From Streptomyces uncialis (GTDB lineage: Bacteria > Actinomycetota > Actinomycetes > Streptomycetales > Streptomycetaceae), in the NCBI RefSeq assembly GCF_036250755.1, contig NZ_CP109583.1, positions 6,673,501-6,737,500 of the forward strand: a DNA stretch of 64,000 nucleotides, in the 5' to 3' direction. This document shows, one piece after another, positions 36,080-44,640 of the stretch; position 1 is the stretch's first letter; the number at the start of each line of letters is the position of its first letter. The notes under the pieces were generated by a model. The model had not been told where the DNA came from and searched no databases. It saw nothing but the letters and a program-made list of their open reading frames with translations. The position numbers and the translations under genes were made by a program.

Positions 36080-36946
36080 GTGCCCCGCCTGTCTGAAGTC
36101 ATCGCCGCGCTCGACGCCCTCTGGCCCCCCGAGCGGGCCGAGGGATGGGACGCGGTCGGTCCCGTGTGCGGCGACCCCGACGCCGAGGTCCGCCGGGTGC
36201 TGTTCGCCGTGGACCCCGTCCAGGAGATCGCCGACGAGGCCGTACGGCTCGGCGCCGACCTCCTCGTCACCCACCATCCGCTGTATCTGCGCGGGACGAC
36301 GACCGTCGCGGCCTCGCACTTCAAGGGCCGGGTCGTCCACACCCTGATCAAGAACGACGTGGCGCTGCTCGTCGCCCACACCAACGCCGACCGCGCCGAC
36401 CCCGGGGTCTCCGACGCCCTCGCCGGAGCCCTGGACCTGCGGGTCACCGGTCCGCTGGTGCCCGACCCCACCGACCCGGCGGGCCGCCGCGGCATCGGCC
36501 GGATCTGCGCGCTGGACCACCCGCTGACCGTCCGCGAGTTCGCCGCCCGCGCCGCGGAGCGGCTGCCCGCCACCGCGCAGGGCGTCCGGGTCGCGGGCGA
36601 CCCCGACGCGCTCGTCCGCACGGTCGCCGTCAGCGGCGGTTCCGGCGACAGCCTCTTCGACGACGTCCGCGCCGCGGGCGTCGACGCGTTCCTCACCGCG
36701 GACCTCCGCCACCACCCGGTGTCCGAGGCCCGCGAGCACAGTCCCCTCGCGCTGCTCGACGCCGCGCACTGGGCCACCGAGTGGCCCTGGTGCGAGCTGG
36801 CCGCCGCCCAGCTCGACGCCCTCTCGGAACGGCACGGCTGGGGACTGCGTACCCACGTGTCCCGGACCGTCACCGACCCCTGGACCATCCACGCGGCGTC
36901 CGTACCGCAACTGGCCACCATCAACGACCTTGGAGCCCCCAACTGA
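36080..36946 (+). CDS. Nif3-like dinuclear metal centre protein
   Basis: A 288-aa NIF3/YbgI family protein, annotated in other genomes as GTP cyclohydrolase I type 2-like although the activity is debated. Metal ligands are visible in LVTHHPLYLRG, VAHTNADRAD and LLDAAHWATEWPW, with the family's FAVDPVQEIADEAVRLGADL. GTG 36080 is probably leaderless. Its stop overlaps the zinc-ribbon protein start; the order Nif3, zinc-ribbon, RNase HI is common in actinobacteria. Confidence 0.93.
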   Translation: MPRLSEVIAALDALWPPERAEGWDAVGPVCGDPDAEVRRVLFAVDPVQEIADEAVRLGADLLVTHHPLYLRGTTTVAASHFKGRVVHTLIKNDVALLVAHTNADRADPGVSDALAGALDLRVTGPLVPDPTDPAGRRGIGRICALDHPLTVREFAARAAERLPATAQGVRVAGDPDALVRTVAVSGGSGDSLFDDVRAAGVDAFLTADLRHHPVSEAREHSPLALLDAAHWATEWPWCELAAAQLDALSERHGWGLRTHVSRTVTDPWTIHAASVPQLATINDLGAPN

Positions 36947-37686
36947 ACGCCGCGCCCGCCGACCAGCTCCGCCTCCTCGACGTCCAGGCACTGGACGTGA
37001 AGCTCCAGCAGCTCGCCCACAAGCACCGGTCGCTGCCCGAGCACGCCGAGATCGAGTCGCTGGCCAAGGACCTCGCCCAGCTCCGTGATCTGCTGGTCGC
37101 CGCGCAGACCGAGGAGAGCGACTGCGCCCGCGAGCAGACCAAGGCCGAACAGGACGTCGACCAGGTGCGCCAGCGCGCCACCCGCGACCAGCAGCGCCTC
37201 GACTCCGGGTCCGTGTCCAGCTCCAGGGACCTGGAGAACCTCCAGCGCGAGCTCACCTCGCTCGCCAAGCGCCAGGGCGACCTGGAGGACATCGTCCTGG
37301 AGGTCATGGAGCGCCGGGAGTCCGCGCAGGAGCGGGTCGGCGAGCTGACCGGCCGGGTCACCTCCGTGCAGACCCGTACCGACGAGGCGGTCGCGCGCCG
37401 GGACAAGGCCGCCGGTGAACTCGACGCCGAGGCCGCCTCGGCCACCAAGGACCGCGGGCTGATCGCCGCGACGATCCCCGAGGACCTCCTCAAGCTGTAC
37501 GACAAGCTTCGCGCGCAGCAGGGCGGTATCGGCGCGGCCCGGCTCTTCCAGCGCCGCTGCGAGGGCTGCCGGCTGGAGCTGAACATCACCGAGGTGAACG
37601 AGGTACGGGCCGCCGCGCCGGGTACCGTCATCCGCTGCGAGAACTGCCGCCGCATCCTGGTGCGCACCTCCGAGTCCGGCCTGTAG
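36943..37686 (+). CDS. Coiled-coil C4-type zinc-ribbon protein (DUF164/CdsZ-like)
   Basis: A 247-aa protein: a long antiparallel coiled coil (QLRLLDVQALDVKLQQLAHK through about residue 180) and a C-terminal zinc ribbon with CEGCRLEL and CENCRRIL (two CxxC). Related proteins act in ribosome or RNA quality control. No ATG, GTG or TTG in this frame fits; CTG 36943, overlapping the upstream TGA as CTGA and preceded by GGAG at 8 bp, is the best start. Family members begin NAAPADQ right there, supporting a rare CTG initiation. The downstream RNase HI gene is 11 bp away. Confidence 0.92.
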   Translation: MNAAPADQLRLLDVQALDVKLQQLAHKHRSLPEHAEIESLAKDLAQLRDLLVAAQTEESDCAREQTKAEQDVDQVRQRATRDQQRLDSGSVSSSRDLENLQRELTSLAKRQGDLEDIVLEVMERRESAQERVGELTGRVTSVQTRTDEAVARRDKAAGELDAEAASATKDRGLIAATIPEDLLKLYDKLRAQQGGIGAARLFQRRCEGCRLELNITEVNEVRAAAPGTVIRCENCRRILVRTSESGL

Positions 37687-37697
37687 GGGAAGCGTCC

Positions 37698-39128
37698 GTG
37701 CCGTCCTCCGTACGGGAGTTCGTGGTCGAGGCCGACGGCGGTTCCCGGGGCAACCCGGGCCCCGCGGGGTACGGTGCCGTCGTGCTCGACGCCGCCACCG
37801 GCGGGACCCTCGCCGAGGCCGCCGAGTACATCGGTGTCGCGACGAACAACGTCGCCGAGTACCGGGGTCTGATCGCTGGGCTGCGGGCCGCCCACGCCCT
37901 CGACCCCGGCGTGCCGGTGCGGGTCCGGATGGACTCCAAGCTGGTCGTCGAGCAGATGTCGGGCCGCTGGAAGATCAAGCACCCGGACATGAAGCCCCTC
38001 GCCGCTCAGGCCGCGGCGGTCTACCCGCCGGGCCGGGTGACGTACCAGTGGATCCCGCGTGAGCGGAACAAGCACGCCGACCGCCTCGCGAACGAGGCGA
38101 TGGACGCGGGCAAGCGGGGCGAGCAGTGGTCGGCCGCGGATTCGACGGCCGACCTGGACGGGCGCTCCTCGCCGGGCCCCGTGGGCGAGTACGGGGAACC
38201 CGGAGAGCTCAGGGAGCCCGGGGACGCGGCGGCCGGTGCGGCGAAGGCCCGTGCGGCCCTCGCCTCCGCCGGTGGCCGCCGTACCACCGGTACCGCGCCG
38301 GAGCCGTCGGAGTCCGGCGGCTCCGCCGATCCGGGGGCCTCGCCCGACTCCGGTGTCCCGGCCGCCGACTCCGGTGTCCCGGCCGCCGGTTCCGGGGCCT
38401 CGGCCGCCGAGACCAAGGCGCGGGCCGATCTGCGGGCCGCCCGGAACCTCGCGGTGTCCGCCGCGAAGGCGCCCGCCGCCGGATGGGGCGCGTCCGCCGA
38501 CATGGGGCCGCCCACGACGTTCGTGCTGCTGCGGCACGGTGAGACGCCGCTGACCCCGTCCAAGGCGTTCTCCGGCAGCGGGGGCACCGACCCGTCGCTG
38601 TCGGAGGTGGGGCGGGCGCAGGCGGTGCTCACCGCGGGCGCGCTCGCCGCGCGGGGCACGGTCCAGGCGATCGTGTCCTCGCCCCTGAAGCGCTGCCGCG
38701 AGACCGCGCAGGCCGTCGCGGACCGGCTCGGGCTCGATGTGCGCGTGGACGACGAGCTGCGCGAGACCCACTTCGGCGCCTGGGAGGGGCTGACCTTCGG
38801 CCAGGTACGGGAGCGGTATCCCGACGACCTGACCGCGTGGCTCGACTCCGAGGACGCGCGGCCCACCGGGGGCGGCGAGAGCTTCACCGAGGTCACGGAG
38901 CGCGTCGCGCGGGCCCGGGACCGGCTCGTCGAGGAGTACGCGGGTCGTACGGTGCTGCTGGTCACCCATGTCACGCCGGTCAAGACGCTGGTGCGGCTCG
39001 CCCTCGGGGCGCCCGCCAAGTCGATGTTCCGGATGGAGCTGTCCGCGGCGGCGCTGTCGGCCGTCGCGTACTTCAAGGACGGCAACGCGAGTGTCCGGCT
39101 GTTCAACGAGACGGCACACCTGCGCTAG
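37698..39128 (+). CDS. Bifunctional RNase HI / acid phosphatase (CobC-like)
   Basis: A 476-aa fusion. Residues 1-140 are RNase HI, which cleaves RNA in RNA/DNA hybrids: VEADGGSRGNPGPAGYGAVV, NNVAEYRGL, MDSKLVVEQMSG and NKHADRLANEAMD supply the D-E-D-D acidic residues. A ~120-residue Ala/Gly/Ser/Pro linker follows, with a PAADSGVPAADSGVPAAGSG repeat. The C-terminal ~200 residues are a histidine phosphatase: LLRHGETPL, SSPLKRCRETAQ, HFGAWEGLTF and VTHVTPVKTL. Mycobacterial homologues have the same fusion. GTG 37698. It ends the three-gene operon. Confidence 0.95.
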   Translation: MPSSVREFVVEADGGSRGNPGPAGYGAVVLDAATGGTLAEAAEYIGVATNNVAEYRGLIAGLRAAHALDPGVPVRVRMDSKLVVEQMSGRWKIKHPDMKPLAAQAAAVYPPGRVTYQWIPRERNKHADRLANEAMDAGKRGEQWSAADSTADLDGRSSPGPVGEYGEPGELREPGDAAAGAAKARAALASAGGRRTTGTAPEPSESGGSADPGASPDSGVPAADSGVPAAGSGASAAETKARADLRAARNLAVSAAKAPAAGWGASADMGPPTTFVLLRHGETPLTPSKAFSGSGGTDPSLSEVGRAQAVLTAGALAARGTVQAIVSSPLKRCRETAQAVADRLGLDVRVDDELRETHFGAWEGLTFGQVRERYPDDLTAWLDSEDARPTGGGESFTEVTERVARARDRLVEEYAGRTVLLVTHVTPVKTLVRLALGAPAKSMFRMELSAAALSAVAYFKDGNASVRLFNETAHLR

Positions 39129-39213
39129 GCACTGGGCCTTCACCCGGGGACCCGTGCGGCCCGCCCCCGCTCGCGCCCCCGGGTTCTCACCCCTTCGCGT
39201 ACGGGAGCGCGCA

Positions 39214-39247
39214 CCCTGTGCGGGCAGGCCGGGCAGCCCGCACAGGG
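39214..39247. terminator. Bidirectional intrinsic terminator
   Basis: A perfect 12-bp stem CCCTGTGCGGGC with its complement, loop of 10, lies between the convergent RNase HI fusion and the membrane protein. Confidence 0.75.
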
Positions 39248-39257
39248 ACAAGTGCCC

Positions 39258-39956
39258 CTAGGGGCGCGCGGGGAGGCGGGTCGACCGGAGGAGGGCGAAG
39301 CCGTACGTGACGGTCCACAGGACCCAGATCAGCCAGCCGCCCAGCCCCAGCAGCCCCAGCGGCCCGGGGCCGTCCGTGACCACCGCCGCCAGGCTCGCCG
39401 AGCCGAACAGCAGAACGGCCGCGAGCCCGCCCGCCGCCCCGTGCCACCGCCGGATCAGCCCGGCCCGCCGCCCGGCGACGGACATCCCGGTCAGGGCGAG
39501 CGCCAGAAACGCCCCGTTGAGGGTGAACAACGCGTCGTGCAGCGCCCAGAGGGCCTCCGTGGCGGGCCCGCTCTCCGCCCCGGTCGACGCGAGCGCCAAC
39601 CGGATCGCGACGACCCCCGAGAACGCGCCGTTCTGGAGCAGCAGCCCCGCGAACCCGGCCGCCGCCCACATCCGCGCGTCCTCCCGTCCGGAACGCCGCA
39701 GCACGGCGAGGGCCCCCGCACCGAACACCGTGGCCAGCACCCACGCGGCCGGAGCCACCGCGGAACCGACGCCGACGGCACCGGACTCCGTACCGAAGAA
39801 CGCGGTGACCTCACCCGGCGGGGAGCCGGTGGACGGCAGCCCCGCCGGGACCATGATCACATTGCCCAGGACGATCGCGACGGCGAACCCGATCGCGGCG
39901 AAGCCCCCGATCCGGGCCGGGTCGGGGGACGTGTGCGTTAAATCCTTGTGCGTCAT
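39258..39956 (-). CDS. Hypothetical integral membrane protein
   Basis: A 232-aa protein with about six hydrophobic segments (IGFAVAIVLGNVIMVPA, APAAWVLATVFGAGALAVL, FAGLLLQNGAFSGVVAIRLAL, LFTLNGAFLALALTGMSV, LAAVLLFGSASLAAVV, GGWLIWVLWTVTYGFALL). The family is not recognised, but it resembles DUF4386-type proteins. ATG 39956. It diverges from a TetR gene 37 bp away; that AT-rich gap (ATTCAATATAAGCAC) is the likely operator and promoter, so the TetR probably represses this gene. Confidence 0.8.
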   Translation of the reverse strand: MTHKDLTHTSPDPARIGGFAAIGFAVAIVLGNVIMVPAGLPSTGSPPGEVTAFFGTESGAVGVGSAVAPAAWVLATVFGAGALAVLRRSGREDARMWAAAGFAGLLLQNGAFSGVVAIRLALASTGAESGPATEALWALHDALFTLNGAFLALALTGMSVAGRRAGLIRRWHGAAGGLAAVLLFGSASLAAVVTDGPGPLGLLGLGGWLIWVLWTVTYGFALLRSTRLPARP

Positions 39957-39993
39957 GTATTCAATATAAGCACCGTAAAGCGAAAGAGGGACC

Positions 39994-40668
39994 GTGCATC
40001 CGGACACGAACCCGGCCAGGCGTCCGTACGACTCGCTGCGGCGGGCGGCCCAGGCGCGGGAGACCCGGGCCGACATCGCCCACGCCGCCCGGCGGCTCTT
40101 CCTCGCCCAGGGGTGGGCGGCGACGACGGTGCGGGAGGTGGCGCGCGAGGCGGGGGTGTCCGTACCGACCGTCTACGCGACGTACGGGAACAAGGCGGGG
40201 CTGACCCGCGCGCTGGCCGACGCGGCCGATCTGTCGGCGGACGCGGCCCCGCTGCTCGCGGAACTGACCGCGCCGGGCGCCACGCCCGCGCGGCAGCTCG
40301 CGGCGATGGCGGGGTACGACCGGCGGCTGTTCGAGCGGGCCGGTGATGTGATCGCGCTGCTGCGGGAGGCGGGCCGCACCGAGCCGGAGCTGGCAGCGGC
40401 CTACCGCGAGGGCCGCGAGGGAGGCGACGGGACCCGGGTACGGGTCTTCTCGACCTGGGCCCCGGCGGTCCTGCGGGCCGGACTGGACATCCCGGCCGCC
40501 GTCGACGTCTACGCGGCGATCTGCAACATCGACGTCTACGGCACCCTCACCGCCGAACGCGGCTGGAGCCCCGGGCGGGTGGAGGAGTGGTGGGCCGGTG
40601 CCCTCGGCCGGGAACTGCTGTCGCCCGGGGCGCTGTCGCCCGGGGCGACGCCGCCCGGTGCGGTCTAG
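39994..40668 (+). CDS. TetR family regulator
   Basis: A 224-aa repressor. Helix-turn-helix at residues about 25-70: IAHAARRLFLAQGWAATTVR, then EVAREAGVSVPTVYATYGNK. The ligand domain contains WSPGRVEEWW near the C-terminus. The end is encoded by a GGGGCGCTGTCGCCC repeat (LSPGALSPGATPP). GTG 39994 has AGAGGGACC just upstream. It is divergent from the membrane protein, with only 37 bp between start codons. Confidence 0.9.
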   Translation: MHPDTNPARRPYDSLRRAAQARETRADIAHAARRLFLAQGWAATTVREVAREAGVSVPTVYATYGNKAGLTRALADAADLSADAAPLLAELTAPGATPARQLAAMAGYDRRLFERAGDVIALLREAGRTEPELAAAYREGREGGDGTRVRVFSTWAPAVLRAGLDIPAAVDVYAAICNIDVYGTLTAERGWSPGRVEEWWAGALGRELLSPGALSPGATPPGAV

Positions 40669-40725
40669 GGCCCGCCCGTACGGATCGATCAGGCTGGGTG
40701 CCGGGGCGGTGGCGCCCGGTGCGGT

Positions 40726-41211
40726 TCAGGTGTCGTCCCCCGGCCTCGGGTGGCCCGAGGGGCGCCAGGTGTACCGGACGTCCGGTTCGCGTTCCTCGTT
40801 GCGCCGTCCGTCGGTGAGCTCGGCCGCGTGGAAGCCGTGGCGTTCGTAGAAGCGCCGGGCCGGTTCGTTGACCTGGAACGTCCACAGGTCCAGGCCGCCG
40901 GGCCGCCGTTCCTTGGCCAGCGCCACCAGCCGGTCGCCCACGCCCCGGCCGCGCCACGGCGGATCGAGGTACAGCTGGTCGATCTCCGTGTCACCGAGCA
41001 CCAGCAGCCCGACGACGCCGTCACCCGCGAGCGCGGCCCAGGTCTCGTGCCCCGGCACGAGAACGTACGTGAACCACTCCCGCACCGCGTCGTCGCTGTG
41101 CGCGCGGCGCACGGTCGGCAGCGCGGCGGCGAAGGAGCGCAGCCACAGCTCGGCGAGGGCGGTCGCGTCGGAGGGTTCCGCGCGGCGCAGGACGAGGTCA
41201 TCGGTGTTCAC
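40726..41211 (-). CDS. GNAT family N-acetyltransferase
   Basis: A 161-aa acetyltransferase. The acetyl-CoA binding motif is IDQLYLDPPWRGRGVGDRLV with the R-G-x-G-x-G pattern (residues about 84-98), followed by WTFQVNEPARRFYERHGFHA typical of the fourth GNAT motif. GTG 41211 is taken as the start, giving VNTDDLVLRRAEPSDATAL; longer in-frame sequence upstream is not coding-like. Substrate is unknown. It lies just downstream, on the same strand, of the KDPG aldolase (78-bp gap). Confidence 0.9.
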   Translation of the reverse strand: MNTDDLVLRRAEPSDATALAELWLRSFAAALPTVRRAHSDDAVREWFTYVLVPGHETWAALAGDGVVGLLVLGDTEIDQLYLDPPWRGRGVGDRLVALAKERRPGGLDLWTFQVNEPARRFYERHGFHAAELTDGRRNEEREPDVRYTWRPSGHPRPGDDT

Positions 41212-41288
41212 GAGGTGCGACTTTCGCAGATCGGTGATCTTCGCGCACCTGGATTCGGGGCCGCCCTCAGGACGGCGCCGCGCCGGGG

Positions 41289-41936
41289 TCAGCCGAGGGC
41301 GGCGGCCTCGGCCGCGAGGGAGCGGACCCGCTCCCAGTCGCGGGCGGCGATCGCGGACGCGGGGAGCATCCAGGAGCCGCCCACGCAGGTGACGTTCGGC
41401 AGCGCCAGGTACGAGGGCGCGGAGGCGGCCGTGACACCGCCGGTCGGGCAGAACCGGGCCTGGGGGAGCGGTCCGGCCAGGGACTTGAGGTACGGCGTAC
41501 CGCCCGCGGCCTCGGCCGGGAAGAACTTCATGTCGGTGACACCCTGTTCCAGCAGGGCCACGACCTCCGAGGTCGTGGAGACCCCCGGCAGGAACGGCAC
41601 CCCCGACCCGCGCATCGCGTCCAGCAGCCGCCCGGTCCACCCGGGGCTCACCAGGAACCGCGCCCCCGCGTCCACGACCTGTCCGACCTGGTCCGCCGAG
41701 ATCACGGTGCCCGCGCCGACCACGGCCCCGGGCACCTCCGCGGCGATCGCGCGGATCGCGTCCAGGGCGGCGGGCGTCCGCAGGGTCACCTCGATCGCGG
41801 GCAGTCCGCCCGCCACCAGGGCCCGCGCGAGCGGCACCGCGTCGGCCGCGTCCTGGACGACGACCACCGGGACGACCGGGGCGAGGTCCAGGACGGAGGT
41901 GGCGGGGTGCGGCGCGGCGGGCTGCGAGGAAGTCAT
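41289..41936 (-). CDS. eda: 2-dehydro-3-deoxy-phosphogluconate / 4-hydroxy-2-oxoglutarate aldolase
   Basis: A 215-aa class I aldolase that splits 2-keto-3-deoxy-6-phosphogluconate into pyruvate and glyceraldehyde-3-phosphate (Entner-Doudoroff pathway), or hydroxy-oxoglutarate into pyruvate and glyoxylate. The active site is visible: E in LPAIEVTLRTPAALDAI, VVGAGTVISADQV, the Schiff-base Lys in DMKFFPAEAAGG, and FCPTGGVT. The usual family length is 210-220. No edd or glucokinase gene is adjacent, so its place in metabolism here is not shown. Confidence 0.93.
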   Translation of the reverse strand: MTSSQPAAPHPATSVLDLAPVVPVVVVQDAADAVPLARALVAGGLPAIEVTLRTPAALDAIRAIAAEVPGAVVGAGTVISADQVGQVVDAGARFLVSPGWTGRLLDAMRGSGVPFLPGVSTTSEVVALLEQGVTDMKFFPAEAAGGTPYLKSLAGPLPQARFCPTGGVTAASAPSYLALPNVTCVGGSWMLPASAIAARDWERVRSLAAEAAALG

Positions 41937-42007
41937 ACGGTCATCCTGCCGTCAGCTCGGCAGCATGCGCAAAGCGTGTTGCGGAGTGTGCAACGCGAGA
42001 GGGGTGG

Positions 42008-42808
42008 TCAGTGGATCTCGGTGACGATCACGTCCAGCGACCAGGGTGTCCCGGCGCGGGCGGGCGGCTGCGCCTCGACCGTGTACCCGAGGTCCCGCAG
42101 CGCGTCGGCCAGCTCGGCGGGGCCCTTCGGCTCCGCCCCCGCCGACAGCAGGCTCCGGACGATCCGGCCCTTCGTCGCCTTGTTGAAGTGGCTGACCACG
42201 GACCGCTTCTCGACCCCGTCGACCAGCTGCGCGTGCAGCACCCGCACGGTCGCCGTCCGGGTGGCCACCTCACCCTTCGGTTTCCACGCCGCCGCGTACG
42301 CCGACGACCGCAGATCGAGGACGAGGCCCCGGCCGGCCACCTCCGGCAGGACCTCCGCCATCACCGGCCGCCAGTACGCGCCCAGCGCACCGAGCCCCGG
42401 GAGCCTGACGCCCATGGAGCAGCGGTACGGGGGGATGCGGTCGTTGACGCGGACGGCTCCCCACAGACCCGAGAACACCAGCAGGGAACGGGTCGCGCGG
42501 CGCTTGGCCGCGGGGTCCAGGGACGCGAGGTCCAGCGCGTCGTACAGCACGCCCGTGTACAGCTCGCCCGCCGGACGGGCGCCCGCGGTGCGCAGCGCGG
42601 TGTTCTTCGTGACCTCCGCGCGCTGGCCCTCGCTGAGGCCGAGGACGGTCCGTGCGGCGTCCTCGTCGGTGAGGCACAGCTCGACGAGTTCGTCGAGGAC
42701 GGCGGTCCGGGCCGCGGCGAGGCCCGGCAGGGACAGGCCCTCGGGCTTCAGGGGGGCGGCGCGACCCGCGGGGGCCTTGCCTTCGGACGGCGGCAGCAAC
42801 ACGAGCAC
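42008..42808 (-). CDS. yaaA: YaaA family peroxide stress protein
   Basis: A 266-aa DUF328/YaaA protein. The family N-terminus VLVLLPPSEGKAPAG is intact; GTG 42808 is chosen because GGAG lies 6 bp before it and homologues start at this point, although ATG 42823 and GTG 42826 are in frame. Other signatures: VFSGLWGAVRVNDRIPPYRC, VLDLRSSAYAA and VVSHFNKATKGRIVR. In E. coli YaaA limits iron-dependent oxidative damage and binds DNA; the biochemical activity is not established here. Confidence 0.9.
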   Translation of the reverse strand: MLVLLPPSEGKAPAGRAAPLKPEGLSLPGLAAARTAVLDELVELCLTDEDAARTVLGLSEGQRAEVTKNTALRTAGARPAGELYTGVLYDALDLASLDPAAKRRATRSLLVFSGLWGAVRVNDRIPPYRCSMGVRLPGLGALGAYWRPVMAEVLPEVAGRGLVLDLRSSAYAAAWKPKGEVATRTATVRVLHAQLVDGVEKRSVVSHFNKATKGRIVRSLLSAGAEPKGPAELADALRDLGYTVEAQPPARAGTPWSLDVIVTEIH

Positions 42809-42915
42809 GAGGTTCTCCAGCATCACGTGGGAGGGGCTCCGGCCCCCGCCCCAGGGTAGGGGGTCCGGCCCGGCCGTTCATGTCCCGGCCGGGTCCGCCA
42901 CCGCGTGCGGTCACG

Positions 42916-43545
42916 TCACCGCGCGACCGTGTCACCGTCCTTTCGCCCGGCCGCCTGCCGTGAGCGGAGTTCGCGGGCCAGGGCGTCGGGGTCCTCCGCG
43001 TACAGCCGGACGGTGGTGATCCGTTCCGTCCGGCCGAGGAGGGTGGTCCGGGTGATTGGGACGGCGAGTTCCACGGTGACGTTGGTGAGCGCCCCGATGT
43101 CCAGGGTCAGTTCGCCCGGCCGGCGGACCGGTGAGGTACGCAGTTCCCGGCGGACGGCGGTGAGGTCCGCGAGGGGGACGAGGAGGTCGACGGTGACGCC
43201 CCTGCGGATACGGAGCGACCGCCCGGTCAGGACGTGGGGGTGGGTGACGGCCGCGGACTGGAGGGCCAGGATCGTCAGCAGGGTGTACACGTCGAGCACC
43301 AGCATCACGGCGTGGGCCACCGGCAGATCGCGCAGCAGATAGGAGATACCCACCGTCTCGACGAGGCACGCGAAGGCGATGCCGTACACCATCGCGGCCT
43401 GGCCCCGCGCGTAGCCGAACGCCTGCCCGTCCACGCCGACGCCGTGCGTACGCCGGGCCGCCCACAGGGAGAGGCTCCGCATCGCCCGTGCCTCATGGCG
43501 GACGATCCGGCCCAGGGTCCCGGCCGCCGCCCCGTGCCCGGTCAT
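42916..43545 (-). CDS. Hypothetical membrane protein coupled to MerR regulator
   Basis: A 209-aa protein with hydrophobic stretches at about 48-75 (AAMVYGIAFACLVETVGISYLL) and 80-105 (AVMLVLDVYTLLTILALQ). The C-terminal half is a soluble beta-rich region (VDLLVPLADLTAVRRELRTS). ATG 43545 overlaps the MerR stop (ATGA), so it is the second gene of that operon and probably the MerR protein's target or partner. The family is not recognised. Confidence 0.8.
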   Translation of the reverse strand: MTGHGAAAGTLGRIVRHEARAMRSLSLWAARRTHGVGVDGQAFGYARGQAAMVYGIAFACLVETVGISYLLRDLPVAHAVMLVLDVYTLLTILALQSAAVTHPHVLTGRSLRIRRGVTVDLLVPLADLTAVRRELRTSPVRRPGELTLDIGALTNVTVELAVPITRTTLLGRTERITTVRLYAEDPDALARELRSRQAAGRKDGDTVAR

Positions 43546-44525
43546 CCCCCGTCCGCCTTCCGGGGCCCTGGACGGGTACGGGGTCCCGGACGGGTACGGG
43601 GTCCCGGACGGGTACGGGGTCCGTCGCCGGTCGCGGGGGCCTGTTGTTCCGCCTCCGTTTCCGGGCCGGTGAGGGTCCGCTGTACCGCTCCCGTCCCCGG
43701 GCCGGTGAGGGTTCCCCGTACCGCTCCCGCCCCCGGCCCGGCGAGGGCTCGTCGTACCGCCTCCGACTGCGCGGGCGCGAGGTCCGCGAACAGCGCCGAC
43801 ACGAACGACCTCGGCGCGTCCGGCGGCGTACCGGCGGAGCCACCCGTCACATCCGGGAGCCCCATGGCCGCCTCCGTCAGCTCCTGCGGCAGCAGGGCGG
43901 CCAGGGCCCGGGCCGCCTCGTCCACCCGGGGGTCGGCGGGGTCGGCGTCCGCCAGGGCGTCCAGCAGCGCGTACACCTCGTGGGCCCGCGCCGCCTGCTC
44001 CGGCGACCCGACCGTGCTGCCGAGCGCGGACAGCAGCCGTTCCCGGTCGGCGGGATCGACCGTCGCGTCCAGCAGCGCCAGCGTCTCGCGGTCCTTCGCG
44101 GCCATCGGTGACCCGGGATCGGCGGGCGCGCTCCGTTCCAGTTCGGCCAGTAGCGCGGTGAGTTCCGGGGAGACGGGGCCCTCGGCGGGCACCCGGCCCG
44201 CACGGGCCTCGGCCAGCAGCGCCCCCACCCGTTCCCTCCGCAGCCGCAGCGCGGTCTCCTGCCGGGCCAGGTCCTCGTCGAGTTCGGCCAGTACCTCGAC
44301 CAGCTCCCGGCCCGCGTCGTCCGCGAGCACGTCCCGTACCTCGGGCAGCCCGAGACCCAGCTCGGTGAGCCGCCGGACGCGGGCGAGGACGACGGCGTGC
44401 CGCAGCTCGTACGCGCGGTACCCGTTGGCCCGGCGGCCGGGTTCCGGGAGCAGTCCCAGCTGGTGGTAGTGGCGGATGGCGCGTGTGGTGACCCCCACGA
44501 CGGAGGCGAGTTCCCCGATTCGCAT
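43542..44525 (-). CDS. MerR family regulator with long Pro/Arg repeat tail
   Basis: A 327-aa protein. Winged-helix at residues 1-70: MRIGELASVVGVTTRAIRHY, then HQLGLLPEPGRRANGYRAYE. A coiled-coil-like, Glu/Leu-rich region follows (RLTELGLGLPEVRDVLADDA onward). The C-terminus consists of repeats (LAGPGAGAVRGTLTGPG and then RTRPGP four times, encoded by an 18-bp DNA repeat at about 43572-43625). It starts at ATG 44525, only six bases after a -10 box, so it is leaderless. It has a classic 19-bp-spaced promoter for autoregulation. Confidence 0.9.
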   Translation of the reverse strand: MRIGELASVVGVTTRAIRHYHQLGLLPEPGRRANGYRAYELRHAVVLARVRRLTELGLGLPEVRDVLADDAGRELVEVLAELDEDLARQETALRLRRERVGALLAEARAGRVPAEGPVSPELTALLAELERSAPADPGSPMAAKDRETLALLDATVDPADRERLLSALGSTVGSPEQAARAHEVYALLDALADADPADPRVDEAARALAALLPQELTEAAMGLPDVTGGSAGTPPDAPRSFVSALFADLAPAQSEAVRRALAGPGAGAVRGTLTGPGTGAVQRTLTGPETEAEQQAPATGDGPRTRPGPRTRPGPRTRPGPRKADGG

Positions 44526-44531
44526 GCCCCC

Positions 44532-44562
44532 AGTAGAAACGTTGACGCTGCGGCGGGGTCAA
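44532..44562 (-). promoter_or_regulatory. MerR-type promoter with 19-bp spacer
   Basis: On the minus strand TTGACC (44562-44557) and TCTACT (44537-44532) are separated by exactly 19 bp, the over-long spacing that MerR proteins correct. A dyad TTGAC-N11-GTCAA (44542-44562) overlaps it, giving the likely MerR binding site. The ATG follows the -10 by six bases. Confidence 0.8.
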
Positions 44563-44572
44563 GCATGCTCCT

Positions 44573-44618
44573 TGACGGCTAACGGCGTTAGCCGTACCGT
44601 CGAGCTAACGCTGTTAGC
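44573..44618 (+). promoter_or_regulatory. Tandem TetR operators over a promoter
   Basis: Two palindromes with the same half-site: ACGGCTAAC/GTTAGCCGT (44575-44595) and GCTAAC/GTTAGC (44604-44618), both with 3-bp centres, 26 bp apart. TTGACG at 44573-44578 and TACCGT at 44595-44600 are the likely -35 and -10. Binding of the TetR protein encoded downstream would block the promoter completely. Confidence 0.8.
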
Positions 44619-44640
44619 CGTAGATCGCCGGGAGTCAGCC

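Noticed and set aside
34505..36991. 828-codon minus-strand frame across the Nif3-like gene
   Set aside because: Only the part from ATG 35821 is coding-like; the rest is antisense to the conserved Nif3-like gene.
42916..44562. 548-codon minus-strand frame covering the MerR gene
   Set aside because: The N-terminal part is a shadow of the MerR gene; ATG 43545 coupled to the MerR stop is the real start.
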